The notes under the pieces: model-generated
What the model was told of the DNA's origin: nothing
Database searches by the model: none
What the model saw: only the letters and a program-made list of their open reading frames with translations
Source of the DNA: CAZTVN01 sp964617145
GTDB lineage: Bacteria > Patescibacteriota > Gracilibacteria > UBA1369 > JACRIC01
Length of the DNA stretch: 5,622 nt
Assembly: GCA_964617145.1 (NCBI GenBank)
Contig: CAZTVN010000067.1
Span: 1-5,622, forward strand
Direction: 5' to 3'
Shown here: piece by piece, positions 1 through 5,578 of the stretch
Position numbering within the stretch: the first letter of the stretch is position 1
How the letters are laid out: each line of letters begins with the position of its first letter
Program-made: the position numbers and the translations under genes

Positions 1-6
1 ATTTCT

Positions 7-39
7 TCTGATAACGCGATTGGCAGACGCGTTATCAGA
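7..39. repeat. Perfect 12-bp inverted repeat with 9-nt spacer
   Basis: The arm TCTGATAACGCG (7-18) is exactly reverse-complementary to CGCGTTATCAGA (28-39), with the spacer ATTGGCAGA between them. The repeat is seen directly. As RNA it would form a strong 12-bp hairpin. No T run follows, so it is not a classical intrinsic terminator. It could be the end of a structured RNA, an operator, a recombinase-type site, or the 3' end of an upstream gene region outside the window. Its function is unknown. Confidence 0.9.
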
Positions 40-108
40 TAGTCACTCGCGGGGATGGTTCCCAATTGCTCGGCAATGTCCTTAAGGGAAAGCCCAGCCT
101 GCTTTTTT
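7..108 (+). ncRNA. Candidate structured RNA (unrecognised)
   Basis: Several nested stems can be drawn on the plus strand. They are the 12-bp hairpin at 7-39, TTCCC (59-63) pairing with GGGAA (86-90), and inside that a perfect ATTGC-TCG-GCAAT hairpin (65-77). The stretch ends in six T residues (103-108). The first 120 bases are about half G+C while the flanking genes are near 38-40%, which is typical of RNA genes in AT-rich genomes. I could not match it to tmRNA, RNase P RNA, SRP RNA, 6S RNA, tRNA or a purine riboswitch. The alternatives are a gene tail from upstream or a minus-strand coding fragment. The call is inference only, and the 5' part may lie outside the window. Confidence 0.25.
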
Positions 109-136
109 ACCCCCCGTTGATTCCTTGTGAGCAGTT

Positions 137-161
137 ACTGAAAAGGAGGGCAGTTTTTTTT
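137..161 (+). terminator. Weak candidate intrinsic terminator upstream of purA
   Basis: A short stem ACTG (137-140)/CAGT (151-154) with a 10-nt loop runs into a run of eight T residues (154-161). The stem is only 4 bp, so the call is weak. An overlapping A/T stem, GTTTTTT (153-159) with AAAAAAC (165-171), could also form. If either is real, it would separate upstream transcription from purA. Confidence 0.2.
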
Positions 162-193
162 GTTAAAAAACACCTGTTCCTTTTCACTCTCTT

Positions 194-222
194 TTGCGAA
201 AATTTTTTCTATGTGTTACAAC
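194..222 (+). promoter_or_regulatory. Possible sigma70-type promoter for purA
   Basis: TTGCGA (194-199, 4/6 match to TTGACA) is separated by 17 bp from TACAAC (217-222, 4/6 match to TATAAT). The predicted start near 229 would leave a leader of about 27 nt before the ATG at 256. A second match, TTGATG (225-230)/TAGAAT (248-253) with 17-bp spacing, would start transcription at or past that ATG. It would therefore fit only a downstream GTG start at 283. In DNA this AT-rich both matches may be chance. Confidence 0.3.
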
Positions 223-255
223 TTTTGATGATTACATTTGTATTTTTTAGAATAT

Positions 256-1563
256 ATGGAATTCAGTGATAAATTTGGACATGTGGTTGCAGTTTTGGGT
301 GGTCAGTGGGGCGATGAAGGGAAAGGCAAACTCGTTGATATTTTGTCGGAAGAATACGATATCATTGTTCGTGCAACAGGAGGCGCCAATGCCGGTCATA
401 CCGTTTATGTTTCCGACACACAAAATCCGAGTAATGTTCAAAAATTTGTTTTTCATTTAATTCCTTCTGGGATTCTTCATCCAGGGAAGGTTTGTGTCAT
501 TGGCAATGGTTGCGTTTTGCATTTAGCTACTTTTCTTGAAGAATTAGAGATGCTTTATCAAAAAGGTATTAACACCCTTGGGAGAATTTTTATTTCTGAC
601 CGAACACATCTTCTTTTTGATTACCATAAAATTCTTGACGGCATGGAAGAAGAAAAAAAAGGCGATAAGAAAATTGGAACAACGCGTCGTGGCATCGGTC
701 CCTGTTATATGGATAAAATTGCCCGAATTGGCATACGAGTTTGCGAACTTTTGGATTTCCCCAAATTTGCTATTCATTTTCGGGCCAATATGAAGCAAAT
801 CACCAATATGTATGGCTCTTTTGATTATAGTGTTGAACAGGATATTGAACGTTATCGAGAGTTTGCCAAAATCATTCAGCCGATGATTCGCGACACTTCT
901 TCCTATTTGCATCAATGTAGCAGAGAACGTAAAAAAATTCTCCTCGAAGGGGCGAATGGTTTTCATCTTGATGTCGATCATGGAACCTATCCTTTTGTGA
1001 CTTCTTCAAATGCCGGCATTGGAGGAGTTATTTCTGGCTCAGGCATTTCTCCAAAACGTATTCAATCGATTATTGGTATTTTAAAGGCTTATACCACTCG
1101 CGTTGGTGCTGGACCATTTCCGACAGAAATCGAAGGGCCTCTTCAAGAAAAGCTTCGTGAAGCTGGAGGTGAATATGGAGCTACAACCAATAGACCACGT
1201 CGATGTGGCTGGTTTGATGTTCCTATTTGCCGATATGCTGTTCGATTAAATGGATTTAGCTCTATTAATCTCACAAAACTTGATGTTTTATCTGAGTTTG
1301 AAACCCTAAAAATTGGTGTTCGATATTTTTATAAAGGGCATGAATTTGATTCTATCCCTTCTGATATTCAGATTTTTGAACATTTAGAGGTGGAATACAT
1401 CGAAATGGATGGATGGATGGAAGATATTTCTCAAATCACAAGCTATAATCAACTTCCAGAAAATTGTAAAAGATATATTCAAAAAATTGAAAATCTTATC
1501 GAGTGTCCTGTTGAATTTATTGGAGTTGGGAAAGAACGGGATAAATTGATTAGACGATTTTGA
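256..1563 (+). CDS. purA: Adenylosuccinate synthetase (IMP-aspartate ligase)
   Basis: This cytoplasmic enzyme condenses IMP and L-aspartate with GTP hydrolysis to make adenylosuccinate, the first committed step from IMP to AMP. The 435-residue product has the usual family length (about 430) and all its signatures in order. These are the phosphate-binding GGQWGDEGKGK loop (15-25) with catalytic Asp20, NAGHT (45-49) with His48, GTTRRGIGP (141-149), GANG and LDVDHGTYPFVTSSN (232-252), TRVGAGPFPTE (281-291), TNRPRRCGWFD (311-321) and the guanine-contact segment TKLDVL (340-345). I chose ATG 256. The same frame is open to a TTG at 238, but that adds residues not typical of the family. A GTG at 283 would still keep the P-loop. 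There is no clear Shine-Dalgarno motif before ATG 256. No other purine gene is visible next to it. An A8 run (653-660) encodes part of the acidic/lysine-rich segment before GTTRRGIGP and leaves the frame intact. Confidence 0.97.
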   Translation: MEFSDKFGHVVAVLGGQWGDEGKGKLVDILSEEYDIIVRATGGANAGHTVYVSDTQNPSNVQKFVFHLIPSGILHPGKVCVIGNGCVLHLATFLEELEMLYQKGINTLGRIFISDRTHLLFDYHKILDGMEEEKKGDKKIGTTRRGIGPCYMDKIARIGIRVCELLDFPKFAIHFRANMKQITNMYGSFDYSVEQDIERYREFAKIIQPMIRDTSSYLHQCSRERKKILLEGANGFHLDVDHGTYPFVTSSNAGIGGVISGSGISPKRIQSIIGILKAYTTRVGAGPFPTEIEGPLQEKLREAGGEYGATTNRPRRCGWFDVPICRYAVRLNGFSSINLTKLDVLSEFETLKIGVRYFYKGHEFDSIPSDIQIFEHLEVEYIEMDGWMEDISQITSYNQLPENCKRYIQKIENLIECPVEFIGVGKERDKLIRRF

Positions 1564-1607
1564 ACTAATTTGTCAACTTAAGTTCTTCTTTCCGCATCTC
1601 TCGTTTC

Positions 1608-1636
1608 TTTACCGGGCAGGCTTTTTCTGTTAAAAT
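1608..1636 (+). promoter_or_regulatory. Possible promoter for the ATPase-LCP gene pair
   Basis: TTTACC (1608-1613, 4/6) and TAAAAT (1631-1636, 5/6) are spaced by 17 bp, in the only sizeable gap (98 bp) between purA and the next gene. Initiation near 1643 would give a leader of about 19 nt containing only A/T-rich sequence before the ATG at 1662. The purine motif AGAGGA (1638-1643) lies about 18 nt from the ATG, too far for a normal ribosome binding site. I saw no strong terminator behind purA; the palindrome AACTTAAGTT (1575-1584) has no loop or GC stem. Confidence 0.35.
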
Positions 1637-1661
1637 AAGAGGATAAAAACAAAAAATATTT

Positions 1662-4181
1662 ATGGAAAAAATTGCTGAAAACATTTGGGATTTGATTTTG
1701 GAATATCCTCTTCTTGCTATTTTCTTTTGTATCGGCATTCTTTTTTTGTGGAAGTTCTTTTTGTCCACGCTTCGATATTTTCATACTCTCTTGAGACGAA
1801 AGGATTTGGTTTATATGTTGGTCACACTTCCACGTTCAGATTCTAAACTTGACCATGAGAAAGAGACTACGAAAGATTTTCGAGAAATCATTGGTATTAT
1901 GGAACAGTTTTTTCGAAGTCTTTATGAGCTCAAAGAATTGAATTTGATTAATATGATTAAGGTCAGACTTTTCCAAGAAGATGTCGTTTCTTTTGAAATG
2001 GTTACGAAAGATAAACAGCTTCTTTTTTATGTTGTGACGTACAAGTATTACGTGCCTATTATTGAGAAACAGATTACCGCATTTTATTCCGATGCCGATA
2101 TTCAATATACGGCAGGATATGAAATAACAAAGCCCGGCAATTATCTTAGAAGCTATTTTCTTTATCTTAGAAAGCCATTTTGGTATCCGATAAGAACATA
2201 TAAAGCCATTGAGCATGATCCTCTTGATGATCTCACAAATGTTTTTTCCAAAATGAATGAAGATGAGATCGCTGTTTTGCAGCTTATGATACGACCTCGA
2301 GCTGACCGCTGGAGAAAAAAAGCTCTCAAAAAAGGAACAGAACTTTTTAAAGGCAAAAAGAAGGCCAGCCGTTTTGGCATTTTAAACAGTATTTTTATCG
2401 GTCTTCTCCATGGATATGAGGGTATCGAAGGGAGAACCAATGCTCCGGGGGCTTCATCGGGTGACGCTTATGTGCGTATGCTCCAAACGCAGGAAGAGAC
2501 CGCCAAGCATATTGGAGAAAAATGTGATCAAAGCGGTTTTGATACCGTCATACGAGTTTTTGCTTCTTCTCCTGATCGTGATCGCGTTGAAAGTGTTTTA
2601 AATTCCGTGGTTGTTTCTTTTCACGTTTTTTACAGCGCTGCGATGAATTTTTTCCAAAACAGGCGCATTATCCCGATTTGGCATATTCATAATAAAATTA
2701 TGAATTGGAATTTTAAAAATCGTTTTTTTTGCTACGGAGAAAAATCCTCGATTCTTGTGCCTGAAGAACTTACAACTATTTTTCATTTTCCCAATAGCCA
2801 TTATAATCAAACGCCTATTATAAAATGGCTTCAATATAAGGTTCTTCAGCCTCCCGTTGAACTTCCCTCTGAAGGTATTTTGCTTGGACACAATGTATAC
2901 CGAGGCATAAAAAGAGAAATTCGTTTCGGCAAAAAAGACCGCTTACGTCATCACTATATCATTGGACAAACCGGTACTGGTAAATCGGTTTTTCTTGGAT
3001 ATATGGCCAGGCAAGATATTATCAATGGTGAAGGAGTGTGTGTCATTGATCCTCATGGAGATCTTATTGAGGATATCCTTCGATATATTCCCAAAAATCG
3101 TGTTCGAGATGTTCTTATTTATGACCCTTCAGATCAGGAACGCCCCATGGGACTGAATATTCTTGAGGCGAAAAATCCTTCTGAAAAAGATATGGCCTCA
3201 ACTCAAGCGACCGAAATTTTTATTAAACTTTTTGGTGATGAAATCTTTGGACCTCGCATCCAACATTATTTTCGAAATGCCTGTCTTACCCTTATGGATG
3301 ATGAAGAAGAGGGTGCCACTCTCATCGATGTGCCTCGGATTTTCACTGATTTTGATTTCATGAAATACAAAGTGAAAAAAGCTCAAAATCCCGTGGTTCG
3401 ATCATTTTGGGAACACGAATACGCTCATACGGGTGAGAGAGAACGTCAGGAAATGATTCCTTATTTTTCGGCTAAATTTGGGCCTTTTATCACGAATACA
3501 ATCATGAGAAATACCATTGGCCAGACGAAATCAGCCTTTAATTTTCGTGAAATCATGGATAACCAGAAAATACTCCTCATAAATCTCGCGAAAGGGAAAA
3601 TCGGCGATCTCAATACTCAGCTTCTTGGCCTTGTTATTGTGGCGCGTCTTCAGATGGCTGCCATGAGTCGGGCTGATATTCCCGAAGATCAACGTAAAGA
3701 TTTTTATCTCTATGTCGATGAGTTTCAGACTTTTGCCACGGATAGTTTTGTTTCTATTCTTTCTGAGGCGAGAAAATATCATCTCTGTCTGATTATGGCT
3801 CATCAGTACATCAATCAGCTTGTTACGACAAAATTTGGAGTAACAAGCAGTCAAATTCGCGATGCGGTTTTTGGCAACGTCGGCACTTTGCAATCTTTTA
3901 AAATTGGCGCTGAAGACGGTGAATATTTGGCGAAAGAATACGCGCCGGTTCTTTCGGAGCAAGATATTATCGGAATTGCCAATTACAAAGCGTACATCAA
4001 GCTCAATATCAATAATGCCACATCCAGACCGTTTTCTCTTGAGACTATTTACGATATTAAGAATCGCAACGAAAAAATTGCAAAAATCGTGAAGGAATAT
4101 TCGAGAATGAAATTTGGAAGAAAACGAATGTTTGTCGATCAAGAAATTGCTGCCCGCATTGGTTTTGATTATACCCAATGA
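1662..4181 (+). CDS. VirD4/TraG-like type IV secretion coupling ATPase, membrane-anchored
   Basis: The 839-residue protein has one hydrophobic helix near the N-terminus (about 15-40), followed by a basic stretch, which suggests an inner-membrane anchor with the bulk in the cytoplasm. Residues about 45-400 form an N-terminal region I do not recognise at motif level. The ATPase core follows, with Walker A GQTGTGKS (435-442), a VIDPHGD segment (461-467), IYDPSDQERPMGLN (486-499), Walker B FYLYVDEFQTFA (681-692), and AHQYINQL (713-720), typical of TraG/VirD4 TraM-recognition domains. Family members are hexameric motors that bring DNA or protein substrates to a type IV secretion channel. HerA/FtsK-like relatives pump DNA. 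VirD4 proteins usually have two N-terminal helices; only one is visible here. No relaxase, VirB4 or pilus genes appear in the window, so a conjugative role is unproven and a chromosomal housekeeping role is equally possible. ATG 1662 is the first start after an in-frame TAA at 1644. The gene is probably in an operon with the LCP gene 34 nt downstream. Confidence 0.85.
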   Translation: MEKIAENIWDLILEYPLLAIFFCIGILFLWKFFLSTLRYFHTLLRRKDLVYMLVTLPRSDSKLDHEKETTKDFREIIGIMEQFFRSLYELKELNLINMIKVRLFQEDVVSFEMVTKDKQLLFYVVTYKYYVPIIEKQITAFYSDADIQYTAGYEITKPGNYLRSYFLYLRKPFWYPIRTYKAIEHDPLDDLTNVFSKMNEDEIAVLQLMIRPRADRWRKKALKKGTELFKGKKKASRFGILNSIFIGLLHGYEGIEGRTNAPGASSGDAYVRMLQTQEETAKHIGEKCDQSGFDTVIRVFASSPDRDRVESVLNSVVVSFHVFYSAAMNFFQNRRIIPIWHIHNKIMNWNFKNRFFCYGEKSSILVPEELTTIFHFPNSHYNQTPIIKWLQYKVLQPPVELPSEGILLGHNVYRGIKREIRFGKKDRLRHHYIIGQTGTGKSVFLGYMARQDIINGEGVCVIDPHGDLIEDILRYIPKNRVRDVLIYDPSDQERPMGLNILEAKNPSEKDMASTQATEIFIKLFGDEIFGPRIQHYFRNACLTLMDDEEEGATLIDVPRIFTDFDFMKYKVKKAQNPVVRSFWEHEYAHTGERERQEMIPYFSAKFGPFITNTIMRNTIGQTKSAFNFREIMDNQKILLINLAKGKIGDLNTQLLGLVIVARLQMAAMSRADIPEDQRKDFYLYVDEFQTFATDSFVSILSEARKYHLCLIMAHQYINQLVTTKFGVTSSQIRDAVFGNVGTLQSFKIGAEDGEYLAKEYAPVLSEQDIIGIANYKAYIKLNINNATSRPFSLETIYDIKNRNEKIAKIVKEYSRMKFGRKRMFVDQEIAARIGFDYTQ

Positions 4182-4215
4182 TGTTTTTCAACATATCTCT
4201 AAACCTTTATCTTCC

Positions 4216-5409
4216 ATGAAATTTTCTCACTCTAAAAGTTTTCTTATCGTTTGGCTTCAGCGTTTGTATTTTTCGCTCCGTTTTCATGAAGTAAAGTTGG
4301 CTCTCTGTTCACTTTCCCTTGCTCTGCTTATCGCCGCTTTCGGCTTTTCGATACTTTATAAAGACATGATTTCTCACTTAAATGCGAAAAATTTTCAAAT
4401 TAATTCCCTGATAGATGAAGTTGGTGGTTTAAAGGCTGAAAATTTGACCATAACTGAAACTATGGACCAAAAATCGAAGGAATTTGATTTTTTGCTTCAT
4501 CGATTTGATCGATACAGGGATCAATTTGGCGATTTGGATGGCGCGCGTTTTGATGAAGTGACTCGATCCTTAAGCGAGGCTTTGACTCAACAAACCGATA
4601 AAATCGAGACATTATCGAGTTTGAATTACAAACTTCAAAAGAAGATGGGCATTCCTGAATATCCTGAAAGTTTTCTTGATATTTTGATTGTTGGAACGCA
4701 TAGCAAACTCACTGATACTATTATGCTCGCCACTTTAAATCCGATTCAAAAAACCATCACTTTTTTGAGCGTACCTCGAGATTTTTATATCAATGGACGA
4801 AAAATTAATGAAGTGTATTCCCGTTACGGTATCGAAAAGCTGAAAGAACACATTTATGATATTACTGGAGTGAAAATTGATAAATATGTGGTTGTGGATT
4901 TGGAAGCTTTTTCGCAAGCGGTTGATCTTTTGGGAGGGATTACTGTTAATGTTGAAAAGGATCTCTATGACCTGCAATATCCGGGAACGAATAATTCGTA
5001 TATCACTTTCTCGATTTCAAAGGGAGAGCATGAACTCGATGGAGATACGGCTTTGAAATACGCTCGAAGCCGCCATTCGACTTCCGATTTTGATCGAGCC
5101 AAAAGGCAGCAGCAAATTTTGCAGGCCATGTTGAACGCTTTTCAAAATTTTCGTCCTTTAGAAAATATCCAAAAATCCATTGAAATGGTTTCATCGCTTA
5201 GTGAAAAAGTCAACACCGACATCGATCCCCTTTCCGCTCTTGCTTACTTCCGATTGTATCAAAATTTCACTCTCGAAACTGGCAATGTTTTAAGCACTTC
5301 CAATTATTTGTACTCTACATTAAGCCAAACTGGACAATATATTCTTTTGCCGAGTCATGGAAACTTCTCTGCGATTCGTTCCTACATCGAAACTCTTATC
5401 AAAAACTGA
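4216..5409 (+). CDS. LytR-CpsA-Psr (LCP) family cell-envelope glycopolymer transferase with coiled-coil stalk
   Basis: LCP proteins sit in the cytoplasmic membrane and transfer lipid-linked glycopolymers to the wall outside the cell. The 397-residue product has a basic N-terminus, one transmembrane helix (about 26-48), a coiled-coil-like stretch (about 50-145), an LCP domain (about 153-312) and a short tail (to 397) ending in an ILLPSHGNFSAIRSYIE-type segment. Catalytic-region motifs visible are DTIM (167-170), SVPRDF (185-190, Arg188), KINEVYSRYG (196-205), DLLGGITVNV (237-246) and KYARSRHSTSDFDRAKRQQ (281-299), with Arg284, Arg286 and Arg294. The loop before DT is short (THSKLT) and lacks the Asp/Arg seen in TagT-like enzymes, so metal binding may differ. 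I chose ATG 4216. The frame stays open to a TTG at 4114, but that would overlap the ATPase gene by 68 nt and adds an unsupported extension. There is no Shine-Dalgarno motif. With 34 nt between them, co-transcription with the upstream ATPase gene is likely. Confidence 0.9.
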   Translation: MKFSHSKSFLIVWLQRLYFSLRFHEVKLALCSLSLALLIAAFGFSILYKDMISHLNAKNFQINSLIDEVGGLKAENLTITETMDQKSKEFDFLLHRFDRYRDQFGDLDGARFDEVTRSLSEALTQQTDKIETLSSLNYKLQKKMGIPEYPESFLDILIVGTHSKLTDTIMLATLNPIQKTITFLSVPRDFYINGRKINEVYSRYGIEKLKEHIYDITGVKIDKYVVVDLEAFSQAVDLLGGITVNVEKDLYDLQYPGTNNSYITFSISKGEHELDGDTALKYARSRHSTSDFDRAKRQQQILQAMLNAFQNFRPLENIQKSIEMVSSLSEKVNTDIDPLSALAYFRLYQNFTLETGNVLSTSNYLYSTLSQTGQYILLPSHGNFSAIRSYIETLIKN

Positions 5410-5415
5410 AGGACA

Positions 5416-5493
5416 TTAAAATACCTTTGGGAGCTGAATGTAAGCTGCAACAATGAGAATGATGACGAGGATTGCAAGAATAACTTTTTGCAT
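5416..5493 (-). CDS. Putative 25-residue single-helix membrane peptide
   Basis: Reading the minus strand from ATG at 5493 to TAA at 5416-5418 gives 25 codons. They start MQKVILAILV and end YIQLPKVF. Residues about 4-18 form an unbroken Leu/Ile/Val/Ala helix, preceded by one Lys and followed by a short polar-amphipathic tail, which suits a tiny membrane peptide. An in-frame TAA lies 9 nt before the ATG, so the ORF cannot be longer. GGA lies 3 nt before the ATG, a weak ribosome binding site. A good promoter lies upstream (5527-5555). Its stop codon is 6 nt from the convergent stop of the LCP gene. It is too short to assign to a family and its function is unknown. Chance is possible, but a pure hydrophobic run together with a promoter on the same strand makes a real gene plausible. 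Confidence 0.5.
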   Translation of the reverse strand: MQKVILAILVIILIVAAYIQLPKVF

Positions 5494-5514
5494 GTTTCCA
5501 TTTTAAATTAACGT

Positions 5515-5528
5515 GTATCAATCGATAC
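5515..5528. promoter_or_regulatory. Dyad GTATC-N4-GATAC over the predicted start site (operator candidate)
   Basis: The plus strand reads GTATC (5515-5519), AATC, GATAC (5524-5528), a perfect 5-bp inverted repeat with a 4-bp spacer. It overlaps the edge of the minus-strand -10 box and covers the predicted transcription start, where a repressor would commonly bind. Short dyads occur by chance in AT-rich DNA, so this is tentative. Confidence 0.25.
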
Positions 5529-5555
5529 TATAAATTTTCTTTTTCAAAGTTGCAA
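5527..5555 (-). promoter_or_regulatory. Promoter for the 25-residue membrane peptide
   Basis: On the minus strand, TTGCAA (5555-5550, 4/6) is followed after exactly 17 bp by TATAGT (5532-5527, 5/6). Initiation near 5520 would give a leader of about 27 nt before the ATG at 5493. The spacing and -10 match are the best in the window. The motifs are seen directly; promoter activity is inferred. Confidence 0.45.
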
Positions 5556-5578
5556 GGTGGAATTTTAGGCACTGTAAA
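5550..5578 (+). promoter_or_regulatory. Weak divergent plus-strand promoter candidate
   Basis: The -35 hexamer TTGCAA is its own reverse complement. On the plus strand it is followed after 17 bp by TGTAAA (5573-5578, 4/6 match to TATAAT). It could drive a gene starting beyond the end of the window; no start codon with a long frame is seen before 5622. The call is weak. Confidence 0.2.

Noticed and set aside
7..39. Integron attC or Xer dif site
   Set aside because: The GTTRRRY/RYYYAAC core boxes of attC are not satisfied, and the arms do not resemble the dif consensus.
1..42. Plus-strand frame ending ISSDNAIGRRVIR then TAG, possibly the tail of an upstream gene
   Set aside because: Only 13 codons are visible, within the inverted repeat. 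A second plus frame is open to TAA at 83, and neither can be recognised.
238..255. Upstream TTG start for purA
   Set aside because: It adds six residues (MYFLEY) not typical of PurA. The ATG at 256 is the more usual codon and gives normal family length.
1..255. Purine riboswitch, tmRNA, RNase P, SRP or 6S RNA upstream of purA
   Set aside because: The conserved core sequences of these families could not be found on either strand by eye.
66..269. 67-codon plus-strand ORF starting at TTG
   Set aside because: It is rich in Phe/Leu from T-rich leader DNA, overlaps the purA start, has no recognisable motif, and no good ribosome site was seen.
653..660. A8 run in purA as a frameshift or programmed slippage site
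   Set aside because: The frame is intact on both sides, and the encoded segment aligns naturally with the segment before GTTRRGIGP in PurA proteins.
544..981. 145-codon minus-strand ORF
   Set aside because: It is antisense to conserved purA sequence, with a low-complexity Phe-rich translation derived from Lys/Glu codons on the other strand.
3531..4178. 215-codon minus-strand ORF
   Set aside because: It lies entirely antisense to the conserved C-terminal ATPase domain. Its translation has no recognisable motif and looks like a reverse-frame shadow.
4114..4215. TTG start extending the LCP protein by 34 residues
   Set aside because: It would overlap the ATPase gene by 68 nt. The extension has no family support, and the ATG at 4216 gives a normal basic N-terminus before the membrane helix.
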